Shown here piece after piece: positions 7,501 through 16,135 of a stretch of DNA of 35,661 bases. The position numbers were made by a program, and so were the translations under genes. The first letter of the stretch is position 1. Every line of letters begins with the position of its first letter. Under the pieces are notes generated by a model. It saw nothing but the letters and a program-made list of their open reading frames with translations. It ran no database searches and was not told where the DNA came from. The DNA comes from Clostridia bacterium (GTDB taxonomy: Bacteria > Bacillota > Clostridia > TANB77 > CAG-508), in NCBI GenBank assembly GCA_016290095.1, contig JAEESU010000021.1, positions 1 through 35,661 of the forward strand, written 5' to 3'.

Positions 7501-9960
7501 TTTTGCATTAAGTTCATTTGAAGCATAAATATTTATTGCTTCTAAATCAATCTCAGCCATTTCAATAATATCTTCTATAGAGAAAAGGTTTTCCATTCTG
7601 GCTAAGTCTCTACTTTTACTTATTATTGTTTTACCTTCTAAAAATCTTCTATATTCTGGGTTTACTAAATCACCAATTTCAATTCCACTATACGCAATAT
7701 CTATTCCATATAAAGTTCCAGTTGTATAAAACTTTTGTTGCAATGCAATCGGTGCATCATCATCTAAAAATAATTCTGGATTTCTTTTCTTAGCAAATTC
7801 AGGATATTTTTCCGGGCTATATCCTATTGTACCATTTTTCATGTAACTAACTATTCTGCTTTCTATAGATTCTCTAATACTCTCTTTGGTCACATTACCT
7901 GGCTTTAGCCCTATTGGAGATAATCCTATAGTTGAAATATATTCTGGATCGTATGTAACCATTTCATCTATATATAGCATCTTTTCTTCTTCTGTTAAAC
8001 CTCTGCCTCTTTCAAATACTTTTTCCATTAATCCTTTTTTTAGTTTTTCTGGTAATTCAGAAACAGTATCTACTTCATCAACACTAATTGAACCACGTGC
8101 ATAATTTCCTTTTAGTCCTCCAAAAAAGTCTATATATCTCTTGTTTTCAAGTAAAAACTGTATTCCTTCAACTGACCCTATTTTATTTCCTAACATTATT
8201 GTAATAGGCAATCCATCTGGTGTACGTATTGTAGTAAAGTGTATTCCAAAAGAAAAATCTGTATTTTTAAGTTGTGATATCCATTCTGGATGTTGTACAA
8301 AATCTTCTAATGTAAGCTGTTTATTATAATATTTTTGTTTTAGTTCTTCATCTGCATCTTCAGGTAAGTACATTTTCGAATGCCTTTTTTTAAAACCATC
8401 TGAAAAAACTCTAAAATCTATTTCTCTTTCTTCTCTAGATTGTCTTCTGATCATCCTGATTACCGCTTCTTCAAATTCTTCTTTTGTAAAAGGCCTATCA
8501 TAAGGTTCTCCCTCTTGCATTTTTCTACAATCCATACGAGTTAACATATTAGAATGGTCATAGTGAAGATAGTTTTCAAACAAAGATTTTAATAGATTAT
8601 AATTCTCTCTACTAAATATCTCTCCATTTTCTCTATCAAAATCCATTATTGTTTTCAAACCAAAAAAAGCAAAAGCTTTTAATGATTCACTATTTGATAG
8701 TATTTCTCTTGGAATCCTATATGACTCTATCTCTTCAATGGTAGCATATTTTAGGATTTGATCAAACTTTTGTCTATCATATTCAGAAAGATCCTGCATT
8801 CTATCAGCCAATCCATATATGCTTCTAAGCGAATACACTTCTCTTTCTGATACATAAGGGGATTCGACTATCTTCTTAGCTTCTTCTCTTATAACTGCTG
8901 TATTTTCTTCTTTAGTTTTACTAGGGTCCACTACGATAGCTAATCTATCAAATATATAAGAATCTTCAATTACATTTCTTGAAAGCTCAGGATAGTTATC
9001 TAACATATAAAATATCTTTTCTTCTGTAAATTCTAATTCTTCTGCCCTATTACCAATTCCTGCCATCCTTTTAACAAATTTTTTGCCTCTAAACAATTCT
9101 TGATGCTCTAGAATATCTTCAAATCTTAATTCGTATTGTAGAAATGCCTTTTTTAATTCGTCACTACCTTCTGGAAAATCAATAATATATTCTGGCACAA
9201 GTTCACGTGCTTTCTCAAAACCAATAAATTCATCATAGTTTTCTTCTGAAAGGCACCTTTCTATATAATGTTTTACAGATTCTAAGAGAAGCTGATCATA
9301 GTCTTCTATTGTTTCAATTTGTTTGCCTTTCGTAATTTGTATGAAAGAATAGCTAATTTTTTTATGAAATTCAATGTCCATATGTCTTATAACAGATTCT
9401 GGTAATTTCTCAAAAATATGTCTTTCTTCATAACCATATATTCTGCTTGAATCTACAATATCAAATAGGTTATATTCTATAATATCTACTAATGTTAGTT
9501 TTGACTGATGATACTTATCTCTGATTTCTCTAGGAATTGGTCTATCATCTGATAGTCCCCAAAATTTACTTCTGTTTTCTTGTACAAATTCTTCATCAAA
9601 ACTTTCTTCATCATATGGAATTCCACTATCAAAATCAAAATTAGTTACATTACATCCTTTTACTCTAATAGGATACCCTCTATATTTTGTGGCAATAATT
9701 TTAAAATCTATATTAGCTTTAGTACCACTAAAATCAACACCAATATCATAAAATCCCTCATATTCTTCTGCAGGTATATCACTCAAATCAGATTGGTGTA
9801 ATTCTTCTAGTAATAGTCCCATTTCTTGTTCTAGTTCTTCAGTTTTCTCACCATCTAGTTGCTCTCTTGATTCATCATCTATTTCTTCATTTGCAAATAA
9901 TTCAATTATTTTAAATTTCCCTTTAATCTCTCTAAATCTCTCTAAAGTCATTTTTTCCAT
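4588..9960 (-). CDS. Giant 1790-residue repeat protein with a conserved-looking CCQ domain
   Basis: I do not recognise a family. The protein is soluble, charged and mainly helical, with no signal peptide or membrane segment. Degenerate internal repeats recur at about residues 131-170, 255-298, 525-567 and 725-778, with a fainter copy at 919-966. Each has the pattern of an acidic loop with proline, an EL-KQK-FY helix, LTLEDI/F, and a closing pE...L.gk. A distinct domain lies near the C-terminus (about 1370-1446): GEITNCCQTIG with Cys1384-Cys1385, MIHSATEKNGALFVVEE with His1400, IVAQSWTWR and IVFDNVEIP. The C-terminal 40 residues are very acidic. The start has AGAGG eight bases before ATG. It lies 15 bases after the ALDH-like gene, in an operon ended by the terminator at 4538-4568. 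The CCQ...H...QSW...DN set could be an enzyme or binding site; no function is claimed. Confidence 0.85.
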   Translation of the reverse strand: MEKMTLERFREIKGKFKIIELFANEEIDDESREQLDGEKTEELEQEMGLLLEELHQSDLSDIPAEEYEGFYDIGVDFSGTKANIDFKIIATKYRGYPIRVKGCNVTNFDFDSGIPYDEESFDEEFVQENRSKFWGLSDDRPIPREIRDKYHQSKLTLVDIIEYNLFDIVDSSRIYGYEERHIFEKLPESVIRHMDIEFHKKISYSFIQITKGKQIETIEDYDQLLLESVKHYIERCLSEENYDEFIGFEKARELVPEYIIDFPEGSDELKKAFLQYELRFEDILEHQELFRGKKFVKRMAGIGNRAEELEFTEEKIFYMLDNYPELSRNVIEDSYIFDRLAIVVDPSKTKEENTAVIREEAKKIVESPYVSEREVYSLRSIYGLADRMQDLSEYDRQKFDQILKYATIEEIESYRIPREILSNSESLKAFAFFGLKTIMDFDRENGEIFSRENYNLLKSLFENYLHYDHSNMLTRMDCRKMQEGEPYDRPFTKEEFEEAVIRMIRRQSREEREIDFRVFSDGFKKRHSKMYLPEDADEELKQKYYNKQLTLEDFVQHPEWISQLKNTDFSFGIHFTTIRTPDGLPITIMLGNKIGSVEGIQFLLENKRYIDFFGGLKGNYARGSISVDEVDTVSELPEKLKKGLMEKVFERGRGLTEEEKMLYIDEMVTYDPEYISTIGLSPIGLKPGNVTKESIRESIESRIVSYMKNGTIGYSPEKYPEFAKKRNPELFLDDDAPIALQQKFYTTGTLYGIDIAYSGIEIGDLVNPEYRRFLEGKTIISKSRDLARMENLFSIEDIIEMAEIDLEAINIYASNELNAKKLKTALSIYPEKFAREDIMKSFNISKEELDERLANDPEVKTAYEDAKNKYRRDVISMPGLILDGPEELSRIDFRNYRSLVEISALKKSPDFRRDIHERIVIHAYEFLGYDEARKLLAPPEISPENVDEIYEIDGRIKDLYEKKFELSGNVKVLYTLLLGIPSVLPESEKTTSKNTLNIYKAINKAMTEGYQGDIRALLSYVLNQNGMPEDQEKIEALASKVISMHTEMKLSKIREFSSAQVEGNIAENAKTRKKIKEIYREALKYSLNKSEKVDPKLVREYLERELSRLNEDGEYHYSPHVRDHLEEIVTFSEEINNDPEKSKEMNQTIVDSIKDESTKIGRGWIRKILGTSEYPKKMTYEQAVSLDQMLYGEDSEFESEMIETVGVRELSDEDKKKLFAVLGEGRYAKLLTFNKAELMFSGLVPPYSEEFRRFFLEHKDEFIEIPDFYSNFTKMHAKFDVIISDPNIQTRYKEGLFTVINLLREVQTIRYDGIEEGLYEWDYIARKGNLSQEQFDIGKRLIKEMQKREYSTVPPEEYRGARYRGRIVRIDDPLHFAIGEITNCCQTIGESDPGESSMIHSATEKNGALFVVEELDGDGKPIRIVAQSWTWRNGNRIVFDNVEIPTTVREEMIRIGGFDEVMEVYEGAAQRIIETDRRYLRRLLELGKITEEQYRELIVKDVTMGKGCDDLIRNLSSGVRRKHPEVASIRPLELGKTYEGATQKGLYVDSRETILITHNDEFDKDDHKHVAFEVKDVGIRYTKIREIFRRRGGEIDPDKIAIINEMVKRNGRSEDTIFGEKIVSIQNIIDEIDYYGDITDPDDYGISMSENGDWFILSEEREDVVMIHDSGIDQSREESDDRSKIDKKMAIAEYQRELLMIIERANKVGKKVIIDSAREGKFISFDKLIENGEIEVSDRGIITVLDADKLRQRVESLSEIIEQDRRDRIVSDAGLVSDEAGDDHEEENEK

Positions 9961-9975
9961 ATAAATAACCTCTTA

Positions 9976-11025
9976 CTATTTTTTATTAAAAAATTTTTTT
10001 ATTGCATTTATTATCTTTCTATACCATGTGTTTGAATTTTTAATTGTAAGTCCTAATTCGCTTTCACTTGAATCTTCTTCCTCTTCTATAAAAGAATCAA
10101 TTGTATTTCCGTGTTGTTCTTCTATAATTTTTTCGACATTATTATCATAATTAAGCATTGGGTATATAATCTTTTTCTTTAAATACAAGTCATTTTTTTC
10201 ATTACTAAAGTCTTCTGAATTTAGCAATGTTGTATTAACAAAAACGTTATTTGAATGAATCAAATTAATAAATTTATACCCATTTTCTGAATTATCTGTG
10301 TATATTACTGCTCCTATTGGCTTTATTTTATTTATCTTTTCTATAGTTTCATAGAACTCTCCAGTATAAATTTCAAATTCGTAACCTTTTTCAGATAATT
10401 CTTGTTTTTCTTTTTCAACATCATCTTTAAATGATTCGTTTTCTATATAAATAGCATATTTTGTGGAAAATTCTTTGTCTTCAATTTTTATTTTTCCATC
10501 TTCGTTTATAATTACTTCATCATATTTATCATAAAAGCATTCTTCATATGGAATAATCATTAATAAATTTCTATCTAGTCCAAATTTATTTAATGCTTCG
10601 CAGAAGATTACTAAAATTACTGATTCTATACTAACTTCGTTATATTCTAATTTAGATATTGTGATTGTATTTCTTGTTTTTATTGCATCTACAAAATATT
10701 TAATTATATCTATTACGCTATCTGTTTCTATAACTATATTTCCTTTTGAAGTAGCATATATACCCATAAAATAATTGTCACTTATTTTTCTAAAACTTTT
10801 GGTCTCTTTGTAATGTTCTTCTACTTTTCTTTCTTCTTCAAAAGCATTCCATATATCTGTAAAAGTAATATTTAAATTCAATATTTCAATTAATTGATTT
10901 ATATAATTTCTATTAATTAATAGTCTATCTGCAATATAATTTAGTATTTTATTAGATAAGTTTTCTCTGTCATCTAAATTATAAATTTCATATGCACTAT
11001 TTAGTAATTTGATTTCTTCTTCCAT
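9976..11025 (-). CDS. Degenerate ProA/aldehyde-dehydrogenase-like protein
   Basis: The 349-residue protein resembles gamma-glutamyl phosphate reductase (ProA) in outline. Residues 83-158 follow the cofactor-domain pattern (FMGIYATSKGNIVIET, then AIKTRNTITISKLEYNE, then EALNKFGLDRNLLMIIPYEE). Residues 223-268 follow the ProA pattern EAIEHIN...A.V..D...A..F....SA.V.VN. Where ProA has its catalytic cysteine (a CNAxET-type motif), this protein reads STKYAIYIENE without cysteine, so catalysis is unlikely. The C-terminal tail adds an acidic stretch (EEEEDSSESE) and a basic amphipathic end (WYRKIINAIKKFFNKK) absent from ProA. TGGAGG precedes ATG. It is the first gene of an operon with the giant protein. 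A scaffold or binding role is inferred from lost catalysis; homology to ProA is my reading and should be tested by structure prediction. Confidence 0.6.
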   Translation of the reverse strand: MEEEIKLLNSAYEIYNLDDRENLSNKILNYIADRLLINRNYINQLIEILNLNITFTDIWNAFEEERKVEEHYKETKSFRKISDNYFMGIYATSKGNIVIETDSVIDIIKYFVDAIKTRNTITISKLEYNEVSIESVILVIFCEALNKFGLDRNLLMIIPYEECFYDKYDEVIINEDGKIKIEDKEFSTKYAIYIENESFKDDVEKEKQELSEKGYEFEIYTGEFYETIEKINKIKPIGAVIYTDNSENGYKFINLIHSNNVFVNTTLLNSEDFSNEKNDLYLKKKIIYPMLNYDNNVEKIIEEQHGNTIDSFIEEEEDSSESELGLTIKNSNTWYRKIINAIKKFFNKK

Positions 11026-11058
11026 ATATCCTCCATATGCTCCTAATAAATCAATAAT

Positions 11059-11087
11059 ATTATATGAAATAACTGCTATGCAATCAA
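11059..11087 (-). promoter_or_regulatory. Promoter of the ALDH-like and giant-protein operon
   Basis: On the minus strand TTGATT (11082-11087) and TATAAT (11059-11064) are separated by 17 bases, about 35 bases before the start codon at 11025. Confidence 0.75.
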
Positions 11088-11129
11088 TTCATTTAACGCA
11101 TTTGACATTTAAAAGATATAATTGTAATA

Positions 11130-11164
11130 AAAAAGACTTGAAATAAATATTTTCAAGTCTTTTT
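11130..11164 (-). terminator. Terminator after the YcxB-like gene
   Basis: A 14-pair stem (AAAAAGACTTGAAA with TTTTCAAGTCTTTTT, loop TAAATA) ends in a T-run on the minus strand, directly after the stop at 11168. Confidence 0.9.
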
Positions 11165-11167
11165 CTA

Positions 11168-11635
11168 TTATTTTATTTTATTTTTTATAAATTCTAGAAA
11201 TTCTTCTTTGTTACCGTTAACAAATCCATCTTTAAATACTAAGATTGCTGAACTATTACTTAGCATTAAAACAATAAAGTTTTTAGTCTCTTTTATCTTC
11301 TTTATTTGATTATATTCAAATTCAAGATGTGCTCTTCCTTCGTCCATAACTATATTATTATCAAAATTAACAATTGTTTTTTCAATTTTGCCATTGTTTA
11401 ATCTTTCAGAATTATCAACAAAATTCTTTATCATTATCATAGGTCCAAATGTCATAAATAACACTATTAAAAAACATGCTTCAACTTCCAAATACGATTT
11501 TGTTCCATTCAAAACAAATGTTATTATAGCCATTATAATTAGCAATATTCCAAAAATAAATATTTTTTTACATAGTATTCCTAGCACATATTCTGTGATA
11601 AATTTTTTGTTCATTGTATATTCGTTTTTATACAT
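11168..11635 (-). CDS. YcxB-like small membrane protein
   Basis: The 155-residue protein has two membrane segments (about residues 22-43 and 50-71) and a C-terminal soluble domain with alternating strands: HLEFEYNQIKKIKETKNFIVLML, then ILVFKDGFVNGNKEEFLEFI. That pattern matches the YcxB-like C-terminal domain, a PH-like fold of unknown function attached to two membrane helices. AAAGGAG lies eight bases before ATG. It starts 12 bases after the DUF362 gene and is last in the nitroreductase-DUF362 operon. Whether it is functionally tied to them is unknown. Confidence 0.75.
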   Translation of the reverse strand: MYKNEYTMNKKFITEYVLGILCKKIFIFGILLIIMAIITFVLNGTKSYLEVEACFLIVLFMTFGPMIMIKNFVDNSERLNNGKIEKTIVNFDNNIVMDEGRAHLEFEYNQIKKIKETKNFIVLMLSNSSAILVFKDGFVNGNKEEFLEFIKNKIK

Positions 11636-11647
11636 TTATATACTCCT

Positions 11648-12532
11648 TTAGTCTAATTCAATTAATTCATAATCTCTAGTTCCAAATCCTAAATCTGCTG
11701 CAGCTTCTATCGTATGAACTCCATTTCTTGAATTTACTCTTTCTAAGAAATGTGCTTTCCCTGGATCATCAGATTTATTTACTAAATCTATACAAGCTTG
11801 ATCTATTGCTATTGGATCTAATGATGCTAAAATTCCAATATCTTTCATACATGGATCTTCTGCAACTGCACAGCAATCACAGTCAACACTCATATTACAC
11901 ATTACATTTATAAATGCCATGTTTCCTTTAAAATAATTTACTACTGCAGATGCTGCATCTGCCATACTCTCTAAGAAATCATTTTGTGGTGGTAAGTTAT
12001 TCCAAACCGTATATTGGTCTTTATTTGTTCCTGCTGAATGTATCCACGATTTTCCTTCTGTTGAAGCACATCCAATAGATAATTGTTTTAATGCTCCACC
12101 ATATCCGCCCATAGGATGTCCTTTAAAATGTGATATTACAAGCATTGAGTCATATTTTCCAATATTCTTACCTAAAAAGTCTTCTTTTAAATGTTTTCCA
12201 TTTGGGATTTGTACAGAGATGTCTGGTCCTTCTGCATCCATTAAATCAACATCGAATATTCTGTTCCATCCATGTCTTTCAATTGTTTTTAAATGTTTTT
12301 CTGTTGTATTTCTTTCTCCACCATATGCTGCATTACATTCAACTATCGTTCCATTTACATGTTCAACCATTGGTTTCATAAATTCTGGTCTTAAATAGTT
12401 TTGATTTCCCTCTTCTCCAGAATGTACTTTTACAGCTATTTTTCCTGGAAGCTTTTTTCCTAGTGCTTCGTATACTTTTACGACATTCTCTGGTGTAATT
12501 TTCTTACAAAAATAAACCTTTGCTTTCTCCAT
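11648..12532 (-). CDS. DUF362 family protein
   Basis: A 294-residue DUF362 protein, a family common in anaerobes and often linked to redox enzymes. The visible family marks are IAVKVHSGEEGN near residue 32, PEFMKPMVEHV, DAAYGG-like NAAYGGERN (68-76), VISHFKGHPMGGYGGALKQLSIGC (about 132-155) and a cysteine cluster MCNMSVDCDCCAVAEDPC near residue 211. The ferredoxin-like 4Fe-4S insertion of longer members is absent; the cysteine cluster could still bind a metal centre. Start: AAAGGAAG seven to eight bases before ATG. It lies between the nitroreductase-like and YcxB-like genes. Family is sure; reaction is unknown. Confidence 0.9.
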   Translation of the reverse strand: MEKAKVYFCKKITPENVVKVYEALGKKLPGKIAVKVHSGEEGNQNYLRPEFMKPMVEHVNGTIVECNAAYGGERNTTEKHLKTIERHGWNRIFDVDLMDAEGPDISVQIPNGKHLKEDFLGKNIGKYDSMLVISHFKGHPMGGYGGALKQLSIGCASTEGKSWIHSAGTNKDQYTVWNNLPPQNDFLESMADAASAVVNYFKGNMAFINVMCNMSVDCDCCAVAEDPCMKDIGILASLDPIAIDQACIDLVNKSDDPGKAHFLERVNSRNGVHTIEAAADLGFGTRDYELIELD

Positions 12533-12598
12533 AAACTATCTTCCTTTCTTTTTTATATTTATTATAAAACTTCATATATTTCTCCTAAATGCATACTA

Positions 12599-13354
12599 TC
12601 ACATAAATAAAAATGTTGCAATTAAGTTTCTTTCATCTTCATGATTTTCTTCTACATATACTTTTCTATCATACTTTATATTATTTTTGCCCAAACATAA
12701 TTCAAGAAAACATATAAATATTCCTATATCAATTTGGTTGTAATAAATAACCAAATCTTTTGGCATTATTCCTCTTTTTCCTTCTTTTCTATATCTATAA
12801 ACTTTTAGTTCTTTTTCAGATGCATCTACTATCCATGGTTGAGTATTACAAGCACTTGGAGCAAATCTTACAATATTTGCAATATCTAAATAATTATCTC
12901 CATTCCATATTTCAGATAGTTCTTTTCTTTTGCTTTTATACATATCTTTTCTGAATTTATCCCCAGAATCAACTTTTGCTATTGCTATCATAATCACAAA
13001 ATCTAATCCATCAAGTTGCTTTTCTTCAACTCTTCCTATACCAAACCATAGTGTTCCAATATTTTGGGATACTAAATACAAATCTAATTGTTCACCTAAA
13101 TATCCAATGTTTTGCAGATAATTATCCTTTTTTTCTGAATAAAGTAATATACAATATTCTTGTCCTCTTTTACAACTTGCACCTTCTTTTACTATCTTTA
13201 TTTTTACTTTAATGTCATCCACTAATGGTTCAAATTTTGAAAATTGTTCTTCAATATCCTTTAGTTCTTCTTCTGTAATATGCTCATGTCCTATGTTTCT
13301 AAAAAAATGAAAAGATTTTCTCTTAAAAATCATTTCGTATAAACTATTATCCAT
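12599..13354 (-). CDS. Nitroreductase-family (TM-nitroreductase-like) protein
   Basis: The 251-residue product looks like a nitroreductase with internal duplication typical of the putative TM nitroreductase group: an N-terminal LYEMIFKRKSFHFFRN, then GEQLDLYLVSQNIGTLWFG, then VRFAPSACNTQPW and IDIGIFICFLEL. These segments bind FMN in the family. I place the start at ATG 13354, since TTGGAG lies six bases upstream; a TTG four codons earlier is unlikely. Such enzymes reduce nitro or quinone compounds with NAD(P)H, but the physiological substrate is unknown. It is first in an operon followed by DUF362 and YcxB-like genes, suggesting a redox theme. Confidence 0.8.
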   Translation of the reverse strand: MDNSLYEMIFKRKSFHFFRNIGHEHITEEELKDIEEQFSKFEPLVDDIKVKIKIVKEGASCKRGQEYCILLYSEKKDNYLQNIGYLGEQLDLYLVSQNIGTLWFGIGRVEEKQLDGLDFVIMIAIAKVDSGDKFRKDMYKSKRKELSEIWNGDNYLDIANIVRFAPSACNTQPWIVDASEKELKVYRYRKEGKRGIMPKDLVIYYNQIDIGIFICFLELCLGKNNIKYDRKVYVEENHEDERNLIATFLFM

Positions 13355-13383
13355 ACAACACTCCAATACATGCTATTTGCTTT

Positions 13384-13412
13384 ATTAAATCATAAAAAAA
13401 TATCTAATTCAA
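13384..13412 (-). promoter_or_regulatory. Putative promoter of the nitroreductase-DUF362 operon
   Basis: TTGAAT (13407-13412) and TTTAAT (13384-13389) on the minus strand are 17 bases apart, 30 bases before the start codon. The same gap also contains TATAAT boxes on the plus strand for the penicillin-binding protein gene, without a clear -35. Confidence 0.55.
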
Positions 13413-13484
13413 TAAAAAAACTTTATATTTTTAATTAGATATAATATAATAAAAGCTAATATAGTAATAGTAAAAGGAGAGCTC

Positions 13485-16025
13485 ATGAAAAAGAACAAGA
13501 AGCAAACTAAAAAAGTTGATTTAACTGAAGATGACAAATCTATGATACCTTATGCTAAAAAACGAGTTAGCGTATTAAAAATAGTATTAACCATATTTTT
13601 TATACTCTTCTTATTATTAATTACTGGAGCTGGTATTACTGTAGGATTAATCTACAATGCTATTAGTGATGATCTTATATTAGATAAAAATAGCTTAATA
13701 ATTAAATATGAAAATTCGTCAATATATGATTCTGAAGGTAATTTCTTGGGAACATTAAGTAGTGGTACAAAAAGAAAAAGCATCTCATTATCTGAAATGG
13801 GAGAATATTTACCTCAAGCATATGTTGATATTGAAGATGAAAGATTTTATGAGCATAATGGTGTTGATATAAAAAGAACTGCTTATGCAACCTTTACATA
13901 TATAGTAAATATGGGTAGTTCTAACTTTGGTGGAAGTACAATTACACAACAAGTTGTTAAAAATATTACTCAAGACAAAGAAAATACATCTTTTGCAGGA
14001 ATGCTAAGAAAGATAAAAGAAATGGCAAAAGCAATTCAAGTTGAAGAAGAATTGTCTAAAGACCAAATATTAGAATTATATTTAAATCTAATATTTACAG
14101 CTGGTAATGACATTAATGGTGTTGAATTAGGATCAATTTATTATTTTGATAAAAGCGCAAAAGACCTATCTATAGCAGAAGCAGCATATATGGCAGGAAT
14201 TAATAATTCTCCAAACGCTTATAAACCATTTGAAGATTATGATGGAGATGTCGAGAAAAAGGCTGAAATGGATGAAAAAATAAAAACAAGAACAAAAACT
14301 GTATTGGGCAAAATGCATGAATTAGGACATATTACAGATGAACAATATAATTATGCTGTTGAAGAAGTAAATCGAGGTCTTGCCTTTAAAAATGGTGATG
14401 GTGTTAGAGTTACAACAGATATGTCATATGTAACAGAGGCAGCTCTTAATCAAATAGTTGAACAAATTATGTCCGAAAACGAAGGTATGAGTAAAGATTT
14501 AGCAGAAATAAAACTATATAGTGGTGGTTATAAAATTTATACAACTCAAAAATCTGACATACAATCTATTGTTGAAGAAGAAATAGTAAAAGATAAATAT
14601 ATTACAAGCACAAAATATAAAGAAACAAATAAGGATACTGGTGAAGAAGAAACAATTACTCAATACTCTACTCCAACCATGGTTATAATGAACCATCACA
14701 CAGGGCAGGTCGTTGCTGCAGCTGCGGCGGTTGGTAATAAAGAAGAAAGAACTGCTATCACAAAAAACGGAAACTTTAATTATCCAACTCAATTAAAAAA
14801 GCAAACTGGATCCTCAATGAAACCAATTTCTGTTATTGCTCCTGGTTTAGAAACTGGAACAATTACTGGAGCTACAGTTTATGATGATTGCCCTACAAGC
14901 TGGGGTAGGTGGACCCCAAAAGAATGGTATGCGGGTTGGAAAGGCTTACTTAATATGAGAACAGCTATTGAAGTATCAGCAAATATTCCTCATATAAAAG
15001 CACTTACAGATATAGGATGTGAAGCCTCAGTTGAATTTTGCAAATCTGTTGGTTTACCAGATTTTACTGCAGAAGGATATTCATTAGCATTAGGTGGCTT
15101 ACAAGATGGTGTTTCTCCTTTCTTGATGTGTGCAGCATATTCAGCCATAGCTAATAATGGTGAATACATAACTCCAACATTTTATATAAAAGTAACAGAC
15201 AAAAATGATAATATTATATATGAACCAAATCAAGAAAAAAGACGTGTTATGAGTGAACAAAATGCTTATATAGAACAAAATATATTAACTCAAACTGTTG
15301 TTGGTGGAAGTGGTACTGCTAAATATTGTGCTATTAAAGGTATGGATGTAGCAGCAAAAACAGGTACAACAAATGGTGATTTTGATAGATGGCTTTCAGG
15401 ATTTACTCCTTATTATACCGCTTCAGTTTGGTATGGTTATGATAAGAAAAACGCAGCTGTTGTATATGGCAATGGAAATCCAGCAGGTAGAATATGGTCT
15501 GCTGTAATGTCTACTATTCACGAGCCATTAGAAAACGCAAAATTTGTTGAACCAGAAGGAATTATTAAAAAATCTGTATGTAGATATTGTGGTCTACTTG
15601 CAACAGAAAACTCTGGGAGTTCTTATGTGGAATTATTTACAGCATCAAATGTTCCAACCGAAAAATGTGCTGGTCATTCAGTTATAGCTGTTTGTGTTGA
15701 ATCAGGATATCAATCAGCAGGTGCTTGTCCAGAAGTTAAAGAAGTTACAAATTCTTTACCTCCTCATGAACAAAATACAATATGGAAATCTCAACACTCA
15801 GCAGCTATTGTACCTGAAGGATATTGTCCAATACATGGTGGTGGCGGTGCCGGTCCTGGTGGAGGCGGCCCTACAAGCTATGTAACACCTGTTGACCAAG
15901 CAGGATTTCAAGCTGCTACAGATGCAGCCGCAATGGGATTAACTGGTGCTGAAGCACAAGCATATATTAATGCCGCAAAAGAAAAAGTAGCTAATGGTGG
16001 AGTTTACACACCTGTTACACACTAA
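13485..16025 (+). CDS. Class A penicillin-binding protein (PBP1-type)
   Basis: This 846-residue bifunctional enzyme makes and cross-links peptidoglycan at the outer face of the membrane. It has a cytoplasmic basic N-terminus, one membrane anchor (about residues 30-58), and a GT51 glycosyltransferase domain with Glu117 in EDERFYEHNGVD and GGSTITQQVVKN (149-160). The transpeptidase domain carries Ser443-x-x-Lys446 in TGSSMKP, Ser498-Ala-Asn500, and Lys625-Thr-Gly. After the catalytic domain comes a cysteine-bearing segment (CRYCG at 699-703, and Cys728, 737, 748, 781) and a glycine-rich linker GGGGAGPGGGG, then an Ala-rich tail to residue 846. AAAGGAGAGCTC precedes ATG. It is monocistronic, ending in the terminator at 16071-16105. 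The tail is unusual for the family and may bind wall material or metal. Confidence 0.95.
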   Translation: MKKNKKQTKKVDLTEDDKSMIPYAKKRVSVLKIVLTIFFILFLLLITGAGITVGLIYNAISDDLILDKNSLIIKYENSSIYDSEGNFLGTLSSGTKRKSISLSEMGEYLPQAYVDIEDERFYEHNGVDIKRTAYATFTYIVNMGSSNFGGSTITQQVVKNITQDKENTSFAGMLRKIKEMAKAIQVEEELSKDQILELYLNLIFTAGNDINGVELGSIYYFDKSAKDLSIAEAAYMAGINNSPNAYKPFEDYDGDVEKKAEMDEKIKTRTKTVLGKMHELGHITDEQYNYAVEEVNRGLAFKNGDGVRVTTDMSYVTEAALNQIVEQIMSENEGMSKDLAEIKLYSGGYKIYTTQKSDIQSIVEEEIVKDKYITSTKYKETNKDTGEEETITQYSTPTMVIMNHHTGQVVAAAAAVGNKEERTAITKNGNFNYPTQLKKQTGSSMKPISVIAPGLETGTITGATVYDDCPTSWGRWTPKEWYAGWKGLLNMRTAIEVSANIPHIKALTDIGCEASVEFCKSVGLPDFTAEGYSLALGGLQDGVSPFLMCAAYSAIANNGEYITPTFYIKVTDKNDNIIYEPNQEKRRVMSEQNAYIEQNILTQTVVGGSGTAKYCAIKGMDVAAKTGTTNGDFDRWLSGFTPYYTASVWYGYDKKNAAVVYGNGNPAGRIWSAVMSTIHEPLENAKFVEPEGIIKKSVCRYCGLLATENSGSSYVELFTASNVPTEKCAGHSVIAVCVESGYQSAGACPEVKEVTNSLPPHEQNTIWKSQHSAAIVPEGYCPIHGGGGAGPGGGGPTSYVTPVDQAGFQAATDAAAMGLTGAEAQAYINAAKEKVANGGVYTPVTH

Positions 16026-16070
16026 TTTTTATTTTGCTAACAACTCCAAAATCAGAAACAAAATGTAATT

Positions 16071-16105
16071 AAAAAACTCCTGTATTATTCGCACAGGAGT
16101 TTTTT
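16071..16105. terminator. Bidirectional terminator
   Basis: AAAAAACTCCTGT and ACAGGAGTTTTTT form a 13-pair stem with T-runs both ways, shared by the penicillin-binding protein gene and the convergent GNAT/YoaP operon. Confidence 0.9.
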
Positions 16106-16135
16106 ATTATACATATTATTCATAATCTACTAAAG

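Noticed and set aside
4588-9960. Several plus-strand frames of 60 to 80 codons inside the giant gene
   Set aside because: They lie antisense to a continuous long gene with good start and operon context, and have low-complexity Leu/Phe/Ser content.
12533-12598. Short minus-strand ORF of about 22 codons before the DUF362 gene
   Set aside because: It overlaps the next start out of frame and has no independent support.
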